Assembly (NCBI RefSeq): GCF_004364805.1
Contig: NZ_SOAP01000002.1
Location: 248,001-312,000, forward strand
Origin: Pelagimonas phthalicica
GTDB lineage: Bacteria > Pseudomonadota > Alphaproteobacteria > Rhodobacterales > Rhodobacteraceae
Length of the DNA: 64,000 nt
Reading direction: 5' to 3'
In this document: piece after piece, positions 8,123 to 15,457 of the stretch
How positions within the stretch are numbered: position 1 is the first letter of the stretch
Layout of the letters: each line of letters opens with the position of its first letter
Translations under genes and position numbers: made by a program
Notes under the pieces: generated by a model
What the model saw: the letters and a program-made list of their open reading frames with translations, nothing else
Database searches by the model: none
Told to the model about the DNA's origin: nothing

Positions 8123-9469
8123 ATGCCCCAACTCGGCCCTTACCCCGCACACTTCATCAAGTATGACAAACGCGGCGAGGCCGACGACCGCGGCCACGCC
8201 AACGACTTGCAGGACTTCGTGGGACAGGGAGCCTTCGACGACCTGCTGGTGATCAGCCACGGCTGGCGCAACGACGCGGCTGAAGCCGAAAGCCTCTACG
8301 CGGCTATCTGCAGCCAGATCAGCGCCCTTCGCGAGGGCGACAGCGCCGCGGCCCAAGCGCTGGCGGGGCGTAAGGTCGGGGTCATGGCTGTGTTCTGGCC
8401 CTCGAAACCCTATCGCGAGTTCGGCGCAGAGCGGGCGCAGCTCGGCGGAGCCGCCTCGGGCGCAACCCGGGAAGAGGAGATGCAGGCGCTGGCGGATACC
8501 GCCCTGGCAGACCTCAGCGACGCGTTGGACGGTGAAGTGGAGGCCGGAAAACTCAATCGGCTGCAGGCCCGCGCCGCCGCGGCCTTCGCAGACCGTGACG
8601 CCTTCCCGTCGTTCTTCAACGCCCTCCGAGACGCGCTGCCAGAGGATGAGACGGCCGCGGAACGGTCGGACAAAGCGGCGTTCGGGTCTGCGCGCGTCGC
8701 CGAGGAGGTGCGTGCGCAGATTGAGGCGTTCGCCATGGCTGAAAGCGGTCTTGGACCCGTTGACTTCCAACAGGGCGGCGCGGCAGGCGGGCCCGTGCGC
8801 ACCGCCCGCGCGTCGGTGGGCCTGCTGCTCAACCTGTCCACCTTCTACACCATGAAGCGCCGCGCGGGCTACGTGGGACAACGCGGCGTGGCCCGCAGTC
8901 TGCGCGGCCTTCGAGACGCGCGTCCAGGTCTGCGGATCCATTTCGTCGGGCACAGCTTCGGCGCCCGAGTGCTGACGATGGCGACCCAAACGATTGAGGG
9001 CGACGCCGCGGCCCGGCCCGACAGCCTCTGCCTGCTGCAAGCCGCGTTCTCGCAAAACAGCTTCTCGGCACGGTTCCCACCGGGATATCGGGCGGGTTAC
9101 TTCCGCCCGGTGATGGAAGACGAGCTCGTGGCAGGACCCATCCTGGTCAGCCACACGCACAACGATCTGGCCGTGACCTGGGCCTATTCGCTCGCGTCGC
9201 TCGTGTCGGGCCAGAACGCCTCTTCGCTCTCAGACGGCGCGCCAAGCCAATACGGCGGGCTGGGTGCAAACGGCGCGCTTTACACCGACGAAGCGCAGGA
9301 TGGCGCTCTGCTGCCGGCCGGAGGGGGGCCCTACGACCTGCAGTCGGGCCGCATTTACAACCTCCTCGCCGACGCGTTCGTCAAAGGACATGCAGACATC
9401 CGCGGCCCGGAAGTAGGCTTCGCGATCCTTTCAGCAATGGCGGCGTCAGTTTCGGAGGGAACTGCGTAA
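8123..9469 (+). CDS. Alpha/beta hydrolase, gene 5 of five-gene operon
   Basis: 448 aa, 27 nt after the protease gene, with AAGGA upstream. The fold signature is an early LLVISHGW strand (41-48, HG oxyanion motif) and the nucleophile elbow VGHSFGARVL with Ser278. A His in VSHTHNDL near 350 is a candidate base. Between them is a long helical insertion (about 105-245) that could be a lid or interaction domain. There is no signal peptide, so it should act in the cytosol. The GHSFG elbow fits a lipase/esterase-type enzyme. Its pairing with a protease and three unknown proteins points to an effector or a lipid/ester-processing step; the substrate is unknown. Confidence 0.85.
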   Translation: MPQLGPYPAHFIKYDKRGEADDRGHANDLQDFVGQGAFDDLLVISHGWRNDAAEAESLYAAICSQISALREGDSAAAQALAGRKVGVMAVFWPSKPYREFGAERAQLGGAASGATREEEMQALADTALADLSDALDGEVEAGKLNRLQARAAAAFADRDAFPSFFNALRDALPEDETAAERSDKAAFGSARVAEEVRAQIEAFAMAESGLGPVDFQQGGAAGGPVRTARASVGLLLNLSTFYTMKRRAGYVGQRGVARSLRGLRDARPGLRIHFVGHSFGARVLTMATQTIEGDAAARPDSLCLLQAAFSQNSFSARFPPGYRAGYFRPVMEDELVAGPILVSHTHNDLAVTWAYSLASLVSGQNASSLSDGAPSQYGGLGANGALYTDEAQDGALLPAGGGPYDLQSGRIYNLLADAFVKGHADIRGPEVGFAILSAMAASVSEGTA

Positions 9470-9699
9470 CTACTGCGCTTTAATCTGTGTTGACAAATGC
9501 GTTGTTGGGCACGGTGCAAGTGTTTGCAAACAATTTTCGAGACTGGTGTCTTGGCTCTCTTTGCGCGGCGCTTTGATCCTGGTTTGATCGTTGGTGGCGG
9601 CGACGAAATCGACGCCTTCATTGGTGTCAGCGAAATGTGTAATGGCTAGCAAACGAACGTTAGTTCTGGCCTCGGCTTGTTAGTCAGTTACACAAGCGG
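9470..9699. other. Non-coding gap after five-gene operon
   Basis: Together with the repeats that follow, this leaves 586 bases without a convincing gene between the operon and the minus-strand conjugation block. Short frames occur on both strands but lack ribosome binding sites and recognisable sequence. No clear terminator is visible. Confidence 0.5.
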
Positions 9700-10020
9700 C
9701 AAGGGGGCGGTGTGGGATCTGTCCTCTCGCTGGGATTTCATGACCGGATTGGCGAACCGTCCTTTCCAGCAAACAAGCGACGCCACATGAGCGTGAGGAT
9801 GCTGCGTCAGCAAAGCGCGAAATTTGGATGACCGGTTCGTCCGCACTATTCCTGTCTGACCTGACTGCGGCGAAAGTAGCGTGTCAGTTCGGGCGGAATC
9901 GACACCAGTGGACGTCCACAATGACGACACTCGCGGCACTGCAACAAAAGACTTGCGGCAGATGCGAGCAGATGCTGCGTCAGCAAAGCGCAAAAACCCA
10001 AGGTCGGGATTGTCCGCAAC
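9700..10020 (+). repeat. Two degenerate copies of the ~174-bp repeat (right flank of five-gene operon)
   Basis: The exact 12-mer TGCTGCGTCAGC occurs at 9800-9811 and 9973-9984 (173 bp apart), each followed by AAAGCGC. The preceding CTGCGGCGAAAGT block and the following GGTCGGGATTGTCCGC match the left-flank copies at 860-1215 in order and orientation. Thus the 1.6-9.5 kb operon is enclosed by the same repeat family in direct orientation. Confidence 0.65.
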
Positions 10021-10055
10021 ATACCCGTTCGCAGGACGGATTCCGAGCGTCTGCA

Positions 10056-10496
10056 TTATACCTGTGAACGCCTTGCCTTCCGCTCTCGCCACGCGGCCAT
10101 GTGCTTTTGGGCGAGGTCTAGTGTCAGGTTGTGATTGGCGATGTCGATGCCGTCGCGTTGGTAGCCTTCGGTGAAGACATAGACGAGGCGAATGAGGGCG
10201 TTGGAAGGGGAGAGGTTTTCTTCGTCGATGCAGCGTTGCCAGTAGTGGCGGAGCTTGGCCTCACCGACGCCGAACTCGAAGGATGCGAGGCGGTCGTACC
10301 AGTGCCAGATGAGGGCGTAGGCTTCGACTTGGTGGCTGCCCGCGCCGGGCAGTTCGACCTGTCTGACCTGTTTGCGGAGCAGAATTTCGCGCTCCAGATC
10401 CATTAAAAAATTCAACTCTGATAAGAACATGCCCCAGAAAAACAAATTCCCGGGCATGTCTGCTAATTTGGCCTCAACTGTTCCAGTCAAAGTCAT
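10056..10496 (-). CDS. Hypothetical protein of conjugation block
   Basis: 146 aa from ATG 10496, a start chosen because it overlaps the end of the upstream gene (stop at 10474); the longer frame to 10595 runs antisense-like through that neighbour. It is a soluble, helix-rich protein with aromatic clusters (FFWGMFLSELNFLMDLE, ALIWHWYDRL). No family is recognised. It is the last gene of the minus-strand block that includes the coupling protein, so it probably serves mobilisation or plasmid-type functions, but nothing in the sequence proves this. Confidence 0.6.
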   Translation of the reverse strand: MTLTGTVEAKLADMPGNLFFWGMFLSELNFLMDLEREILLRKQVRQVELPGAGSHQVEAYALIWHWYDRLASFEFGVGEAKLRHYWQRCIDEENLSPSNALIRLVYVFTEGYQRDGIDIANHNLTLDLAQKHMAAWRERKARRSQV

Positions 10497-10749
10497 GCCG
10501 GAACTTCTGAGTGGCCTTCTCCAACCGGGTTTCAATGCGCTGGCTGGCGCGGGCCAATGTACGGTATTGCTTGCGCCGCGCGTCGTTGGCATCAAGTGCC
10601 CATGATGGCTTGTGCTCTGGCATCATCCGCGACAGGGCTTTGTCGCGTTCAGCGATGAGATTCAGGAGCTTCTCCTTGGTCGGAAAAGGCGCACCTACAA
10701 GGTCGGCCTTGTGCCTGTCTGCAGCTTTTGCAAAATCCTCCTCTGCCAT
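10474..10749 (-). CDS. Small charged helical protein of conjugation block
   Basis: 91 aa, highly charged and predicted all-helical (LNLIAERDKALSRM, ARASQRIETRLEKATQKF), resembling small accessory DNA-processing or structural proteins. Its start overlaps the stop of the upstream gene at 10749 and its end overlaps the downstream gene, so it lies within one operon. Family not recognised. Confidence 0.6.
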   Translation of the reverse strand: MAEEDFAKAADRHKADLVGAPFPTKEKLLNLIAERDKALSRMMPEHKPSWALDANDARRKQYRTLARASQRIETRLEKATQKFRHDFDWNS

Positions 10750-11219
10750 CAGAAGTCAGGCTCCGATTGCTGTCCCATCTCTGGCTGGCGGTCGCGCACT
10801 GGCAGGCCTTTGGCGATACGCTGTTCCCTCAGGTATTGATATGGGTCCCGGCCAAACTCATCGGTAAACGCGGCCACAATATGGGCTTTCATTTCGGCTG
10901 GGCGATACCCCGTTTCGCGTGACAGCGCATTGGCACAACTTGTGAGTTTCCAACCGTATTTGCCTTTATCATCGACATATTCCTTTACCTGATGTGCGTA
11001 TTGACGGACTTTCTCGGTATGTTCATCTGTCCAAGCCACTGGGTCCGGTGGCACGGCAACGGGGCCTTGTGCCGTCACAAACACCTGCGCACTTTCGAGG
11101 TTTTCGGGAAGTTCGGTGTGTTGGAAATAGTCACGCAGGCTCACGCCCACTTGTGATCGGGGCACGCGGGCCACGCCATCGCGGGTTTGGATCATGCGGA
11201 TTTCTTTGGGATCGTCCAT
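10749..11219 (-). CDS. Hypothetical protein downstream of coupling ATPase
   Basis: 156 aa, starting 17 nt after the coupling-protein stop, with an AGGAGA site just upstream. No membrane segment. The middle and C-terminal parts (EYVDDKGKYGWKLTSCANAL, FTDEFGRDPYQYLREQRIAKG) look like a small folded helical domain, but I do not recognise it. Genetic linkage to the coupling protein suggests a role in substrate delivery or DNA processing. That is inference from position only. Confidence 0.65.
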   Translation of the reverse strand: MDDPKEIRMIQTRDGVARVPRSQVGVSLRDYFQHTELPENLESAQVFVTAQGPVAVPPDPVAWTDEHTEKVRQYAHQVKEYVDDKGKYGWKLTSCANALSRETGYRPAEMKAHIVAAFTDEFGRDPYQYLREQRIAKGLPVRDRQPEMGQQSEPDF

Positions 11220-11235
11220 ATTGGTCTCCTTCTGA

Positions 11236-13197
11236 TTAGCGCCACAGGATCAGCGGGCAGTTTGGGCCACGAATGACGCCGGGGCTGGTAGGACCGACAT
11301 AGCGGCAGGTGAGGTAGTGCCGGGGCGCTTGATGGGCGGAACCGGTATAGGTGAAGTCCCAGCGCAAATTGGGTAGCGCAGGCGATTGCGTCAGTGCGGC
11401 CAGGATCAAGCCGATTGCGAGGAAAAGGCCGGGACGGAGCCCGCCGACGAGATGCGTCCAGAAGCGGCCTTTCTGGCCGCGATCCCGGAACACGGCGCGC
11501 AGCATCCGCGCATAGGCACGGCGCGCACGCGGCGTGACATCAGTACCCCACCAGCGCAGACGGATCTCTACTGGCGACAGTTTGCGCTTGCTACCATAGC
11601 TCGAATTGATCCCCAGCGTTTTGCGCCAAGGGGCAATGGCAAAGACCTGGCACTTGAGCGCCAGAATGGGCTTCAAATTGCCGAAGAGAATGATCTGGGC
11701 GCGATCCGGTAGGCGTTGCAGCTCGTCCGAGGTCAGCAGCTTGCGCGAGGCCCGCGCAAGGCTTTCCTGCGGCCCGTCACGGCCCATGCTGTAGGAGGAA
11801 ATTGTCTCGGTGTAGTCACCCAAATAGCCAGAAAGCCAATCGAGTGTCTTCTTCGACCGAACCGCGAGGAATTGCTTGATATGGGTCTCCGACAGCACGG
11901 TCTCTAGATCGTGTTTCGAATAGACCCGCTCGATGTCATTGAGGTCCTGACAGGCCATGACGACCCTGACGCCTGCTGATCTCAGAAGCACGAGGATGGA
12001 GCAGATTTTCTGGCAAGGGGCGGCAACAAATTCGTCGAGACAGAACAGCACGGGCGTGTTGTTGCCCGCGGCCACCATCGCCTCAGCGGCCAGATGTTGC
12101 ATCAAGCCGGAGAATTTCCCCAACACCTCGGCATTTGCATAGTCGATCTTGATGTAGAGCGAGACCTTGCGCTCTTTCAACTCACGGAAATGGAAGGTGG
12201 TTTCCGAGGTGATGGCAGCGAGGTAGTTGCCTGGCCCGAAGACCTCGAGCGCCAATGTGGCATTCGTCCGGAATGAATCAAACGTTTTGGCATTGCCATC
12301 ATCCCCAAAGGCCTGCGCATGGGCCGAGCGGGCCATATCGCCGATTTCACCCTTTAGCGCCTTGGATTTGGCGGCGGCCTCAAGCAAGTCATGCAGGATG
12401 TCCATATCGCTAAGGGCGCGATAGACCATCGCCAGATTGCGATGTTCCGGCGGCATGACCACACAGACCGCCAGCATCACCGTCACAATCAGGTTTCGTC
12501 CGCCCTGGTAGAAGATGGCATTGGCCCCGCCGCCATCTTTTGGGTCAGGCGAGAGTTGCAGCGCGATACCACGGGACCGCGACAGGGCAGCTGGGCTGTC
12601 TGCCTCGATATTCGCCGCAATGTCATCCAGTGGATTGATCTTGATGGATTGATCCGGGTCTTTGGGATCGATCACAACGATATCATGCCCAAAAGCCTTG
12701 CGGCGGTGCTCGGATGTGGTTTCCAGCAACTCGCCTTTGATATCGTTGATCACGGCGCCTTCCGGGCTGCCCATCAAGATATTGATGATCGCTGCCGTCG
12801 ATTTGGCGGAACCACTTGGGCCGATAATCAGGTGGTGTGTCTCGGTCCACAGCCACAAGGCTGTGCCGCCGAGAATACCCGCAAGCCGCGCACCTTTGCG
12901 CCGCCGTTGCAGCCCCGCCTTGCGGGCTTCCCGTTCGCTCAGGAACCCGGCAGAGCCTTTGGACGTGTCCTTGCCAAAGGCACGAAACAGCTTTGCCACA
13001 CGTCCGATCCCAAAGGACAGCATCGGCAGGGACAAAAGCGCGCCCCAGACCACACAGGCCGCCAAAAACCACCACATTGCCCGCAGCATCGGGTCATAAA
13101 ATGTGTCCAGCGGATAAGAATAGAGCCCGTAGCCAATGGCCGTCGTCATCAGTAACCGCCCCATTGGCGAGGGGCCTTGAGAAGATTTGTTCGACAT
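11236..13197 (-). CDS. VirD4/TraG-family type IV coupling ATPase
   Basis: 653 aa from ATG 13197, chosen because GGAGG lies 6 nt upstream; the longer frame reads through a terminator-like hairpin. N-terminal membrane helices (about 14-28 and 41-63) precede the ATPase: Walker A GPSGSAKST (126-134), Walker B VLFCLDEF (383-390), and the conserved region after it (LRSAGVRVVMACQDLND), as in VirD4/TraD proteins. These hexameric motors bring relaxase-DNA complexes to a type IV secretion channel. Neighbouring genes encode small membrane or exported proteins, but no relaxase or VirB set is recognisable in the window. The C-terminal tail after the ATPase core (about 565-653) includes another hydrophobic stretch. 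Confidence 0.9.
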   Translation of the reverse strand: MSNKSSQGPSPMGRLLMTTAIGYGLYSYPLDTFYDPMLRAMWWFLAACVVWGALLSLPMLSFGIGRVAKLFRAFGKDTSKGSAGFLSEREARKAGLQRRRKGARLAGILGGTALWLWTETHHLIIGPSGSAKSTAAIINILMGSPEGAVINDIKGELLETTSEHRRKAFGHDIVVIDPKDPDQSIKINPLDDIAANIEADSPAALSRSRGIALQLSPDPKDGGGANAIFYQGGRNLIVTVMLAVCVVMPPEHRNLAMVYRALSDMDILHDLLEAAAKSKALKGEIGDMARSAHAQAFGDDGNAKTFDSFRTNATLALEVFGPGNYLAAITSETTFHFRELKERKVSLYIKIDYANAEVLGKFSGLMQHLAAEAMVAAGNNTPVLFCLDEFVAAPCQKICSILVLLRSAGVRVVMACQDLNDIERVYSKHDLETVLSETHIKQFLAVRSKKTLDWLSGYLGDYTETISSYSMGRDGPQESLARASRKLLTSDELQRLPDRAQIILFGNLKPILALKCQVFAIAPWRKTLGINSSYGSKRKLSPVEIRLRWWGTDVTPRARRAYARMLRAVFRDRGQKGRFWTHLVGGLRPGLFLAIGLILAALTQSPALPNLRWDFTYTGSAHQAPRHYLTCRYVGPTSPGVIRGPNCPLILWR

Positions 13198-13213
13198 TAC
13201 AGTTGCCTCCATC

Positions 13214-13242
13214 AAAAAAGACGCCCCGCGACATGCGGGGCG
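13214..13242 (-). terminator. Intrinsic terminator or attenuator just upstream of the coupling ATPase gene
   Basis: On the minus strand, CGCCCCGC and GCGGGGCG form an 8-bp perfect stem with a 5-nt loop, followed by TCTTTTTT. It lies between the membrane-protein gene ending at 13298 and the ATG of the coupling ATPase at 13197. The T tract almost reaches the GGAGG ribosome binding site, so read-through at this hairpin would set coupling-protein level. Confidence 0.8.
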
Positions 13243-13297
13243 CTGATGGCATTGTTGAAAGGGAGCGTTGGTCAGGCGGGCTTCGGGTGGGCGCAAA

Positions 13298-13819
13298 TTA
13301 CAGGGGCAACAGACCCAAGCGCGCCAACCCGATGGCCGCGACCGTGAGGATGGAGAGCAAAACGAAGAATTTGAACACGACGCTCGTGCTCCAGGCATAG
13401 GTGAAAGAAGACACGCAGCCGCGTATTGGTGCGATCACAGCGCTGAGCCCCAGCGACCACATGGCGACGCCGAGGTTCTGGTCGGTGATGACCTGTCCGA
13501 TGACAGCAATAACGCCTTCGATGAGTTCCAGCGTGATTGCACGCCAGAACGCATCGCCAGGACTTTTCGGTTTGCCAACAAACCATGCGACGATCACCGA
13601 TAGTGGCGACACGGCATAGCCCAGGAGTGTTCCAGCGAAAGCTGCATAGGGTGCGGTATTGGCGCTGTGATTGGCCCATCCGGTCATGGTCGCGCGGCAA
13701 GTGCCGAGATGACCGCCAAACCAGGCATCCCCCGCCCAGCAAAGCAGGTCATCGGCAAATTCAAAGGTAATCCCGTTGAGGAAATGAAGAAAGAAGGCTT
13801 GGAAAATATCGCCCATCAT
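13298..13819 (-). CDS. Membrane protein of conjugation block
   Basis: 173 aa from ATG 13819 (GGAGA upstream). Several hydrophobic segments are visible (APYAAFAGTLLGYAVSPLSVIVAWFVG, LELIEGVIAVIGQVI, VVFKFFVLLSILTVAAIGLARLGLL), so it is a polytopic inner-membrane protein. Two or three cysteines occur in the non-membrane parts. It precedes the coupling ATPase and is separated from it by a terminator-like hairpin. Possibly a partner of the coupling protein; family not recognised. Confidence 0.65.
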   Translation of the reverse strand: MMGDIFQAFFLHFLNGITFEFADDLLCWAGDAWFGGHLGTCRATMTGWANHSANTAPYAAFAGTLLGYAVSPLSVIVAWFVGKPKSPGDAFWRAITLELIEGVIAVIGQVITDQNLGVAMWSLGLSAVIAPIRGCVSSFTYAWSTSVVFKFFVLLSILTVAAIGLARLGLLPL

Positions 13820-13949
13820 TGATCTCCGCGTTGATGTCATGAATTGGAAAACAGGAGCTTTCCTTTGGACATCAAAACGCTTGGACCGATGTTATGCGGG
13901 CGTCAGTCGGGCGGATTTGGTGGTGATTGATGAGTTCGGCGGCGGCTGG

Positions 13950-14315
13950 TCATTCCCGACGAGACGCAAGTGGCCCGTATCGGCGCATCGGGTTATCGCC
14001 GGACTTTCGGAAGAATGCCTCAGTCTTATCAAGGACGTTTGCCAGCAAGGTCTTGAACACAGGTTGTATGACGTTGGTTCGATCAGGTAGAGATTGCCAA
14101 TGCATCTCCGACAAACGACAGACCGCAAATTCGATGAATTCGGAGATTGAGATATTGTCCTTGGGAATGCCTCGGCGTCGCTGATCGCAGGCTTTGGTAA
14201 ATGCATCCAGGTCAAGCCCATGTGCCTGCATGCTGATCAGACAATCCCAATGCGTTTTGGGCAGGTAGAGCCGTATCATCGCCCCATTGGCATTGATCGC
14301 AGCATAAGATGTCAT
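13950..14315 (-). CDS. Possible ribbon-helix-helix-type small protein
   Basis: 121 aa from ATG 14315. The N-terminal part (GAMIRLYLPKTHWDCL) looks like a strand plus helix and ISISEFIEFAVCRL resembles the second helix of ribbon-helix-helix DNA-binding proteins, but the match is loose. An 8-bp inverted repeat sits 20 nt upstream of the start, as an autoregulated gene might have. Codon usage is plausible. Could be a regulator of the conjugation block; uncertain. Confidence 0.5.
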   Translation of the reverse strand: MTSYAAINANGAMIRLYLPKTHWDCLISMQAHGLDLDAFTKACDQRRRGIPKDNISISEFIEFAVCRLSEMHWQSLPDRTNVIQPVFKTLLANVLDKTEAFFRKSGDNPMRRYGPLASRRE

Positions 14316-14334
14316 TTCACGGTAGCCACCAATT

Positions 14335-14358
14335 AACATGATGAAATCATATCATGTT
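14335..14358. promoter_or_regulatory. Inverted repeat, candidate operator
   Basis: AACATGAT and ATCATGTT (8 bp, perfect) are separated by 8 nt and lie just upstream of the possible ribbon-helix-helix gene (start 14315, minus strand). The AT-rich symmetric site is typical of an operator, but no protein is shown to bind it. Confidence 0.4.
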
Positions 14359-14389
14359 TTGATGACGGCTCGCAAATTTGACAATAATT

Positions 14390-14417
14390 GACGCTCCCCG
14401 GTCTCCCGGAGAGCGTC
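14390..14417 (-). terminator. Hairpin after exported 118-aa protein gene
   Basis: GACGCTC / GAGCGTC enclose a further CCGG / CCGG pairing. It lies 17 nt past the stop of the gene at 14434-14790 and is followed on the minus strand by AATTATT. Likely a weak intrinsic terminator. Confidence 0.5.
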
Positions 14418-14433
14418 CGTTTGTCAGCTGTTT

Positions 14434-14790
14434 TCAGTGGCCACGCGCGCCAAAGTTGAACAGGTCCATCAGCCCATTCGAGTCTGGCCCATTCCCCGTC
14501 GCTTGACGATTGAAGACAGGCGGCAGCGGAAAGTCAGGCACCGTCGCATCAACCTGCCCGGTTCCGAAGACAGTTGGTCCTTCAGGCACCCGTTTGGGGG
14601 TGTTAAGGTCCAACTGCACCTTCGGCGTTTTCGGCGGTGTGGTCGGCTTGGCCAGATCATTGAATAGTTTCGTCAAATCATCGGCAACATTGCCAACCGC
14701 ATTGCCGCCACCCGCCATCACCGGGTCAGCCATGAGCACGGCAATCACGGCCATTGCCACTGGTCCATGCTTGATGTGTTTCAATACCAT
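14434..14790 (-). CDS. Small exported protein, proline-rich
   Basis: 118 aa from ATG 14790, preceded by GGAGG. A signal peptide is clear: MVLKHIKHGPVAMAVIAVLM then ADPVMA before GGGN, so the mature protein should be periplasmic. The mature part is rich in Pro, Asn and Gly (KPTTPPKTPKVQLDLNTPKR, TVPDFPLPPVF) and probably extended. Family not recognised. Within a conjugation block such proteins can belong to the secretion channel or surface structures, but there is no direct sign of that. Confidence 0.6.
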   Translation of the reverse strand: MVLKHIKHGPVAMAVIAVLMADPVMAGGGNAVGNVADDLTKLFNDLAKPTTPPKTPKVQLDLNTPKRVPEGPTVFGTGQVDATVPDFPLPPVFNRQATGNGPDSNGLMDLFNFGARGH

Positions 14791-14884
14791 TGGGTCCTCC
14801 AATAGAAAAAGAGCGCCGCCTTGTGCGCCGCTCAAATCCAATATCTGCCGCTACGATTTGATCCGTGGGCGGAAGGCGGGCGGA

Positions 14885-15457
14885 TTAGCTCGCGCCTTCC
14901 GGCCACTGACACTGCGCTTGAAGCGCCGCGATATCCGCGACACTGACGCCAGTGCCACGGAGTTCCGAAGGATTGTAATTTGAAAGTTTCAGCCTCATAC
15001 GGCGATCCATTTTGCCCAGATTGACCTGGCGGGTGCCTGCACCGGTGACATTTGCAAAAAAGTAGCAATGTGCACCAATGAGGTCGTCAGGCTTGAGCAA
15101 TGATGCATAGGTATGGCCCGTTGTGACCGAACGACGCCCGGACTTGGTGTAGAAGACCACATAAGAGCTTGATGCATGATCCAGAGCGGCGAGGCGCTCG
15201 ACGAGCGCCTCCATCTTCTTGTTCTCGGCCTGTAATTCCTGGTTGCGGCGCTGCATCTGCTGGAATTTCTGGCGTTCCTTTTGCAGATCCTTGCGCAAGC
15301 AATCTTCCGACACGTTAAGCTCGCAGGCAATGCCCTTGATAACTGGGCCTTCTCCAACCAGCACTACAGCCATCAGAAAGACAATGATTGAGAACGTCAG
15401 GGCGATGGCACTTGCTAGAATGGTCATTGAGATTGCACGGGATGAAAACTTCAACAT
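14885..15457 (-). CDS. Membrane-anchored coiled-coil protein
   Basis: 190 aa from ATG 15457, which overlaps the stop of the preceding gene (TGATG) with AAGGAGG upstream, so the two are translationally coupled. A single membrane helix (about 11-36, MTILASAIALTFSIIVFLMAVVLV) is followed by a coiled coil (about 52-92, rich in Q/E/K with leucines) and a small C-terminal domain. Cys residues follow the membrane segment (IACELNVSEDC). Probably periplasmic and complexed with the 405-aa membrane protein encoded immediately upstream. Confidence 0.65.
   Translation of the reverse strand: MLKFSSRAISMTILASAIALTFSIIVFLMAVVLVGEGPVIKGIACELNVSEDCLRKDLQKERQKFQQMQRRNQELQAENKKMEALVERLAALDHASSSYVVFYTKSGRRSVTTGHTYASLLKPDDLIGAHCYFFANVTGAGTRQVNLGKMDRRMRLKLSNYNPSELRGTGVSVADIAALQAQCQWPEGAS

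Noticed and set aside
7994-9160. 388-codon frame antisense to the alpha/beta hydrolase gene
   Set aside because: The plus-strand gene has a nucleophile elbow and fits the operon; the antisense frame does not.
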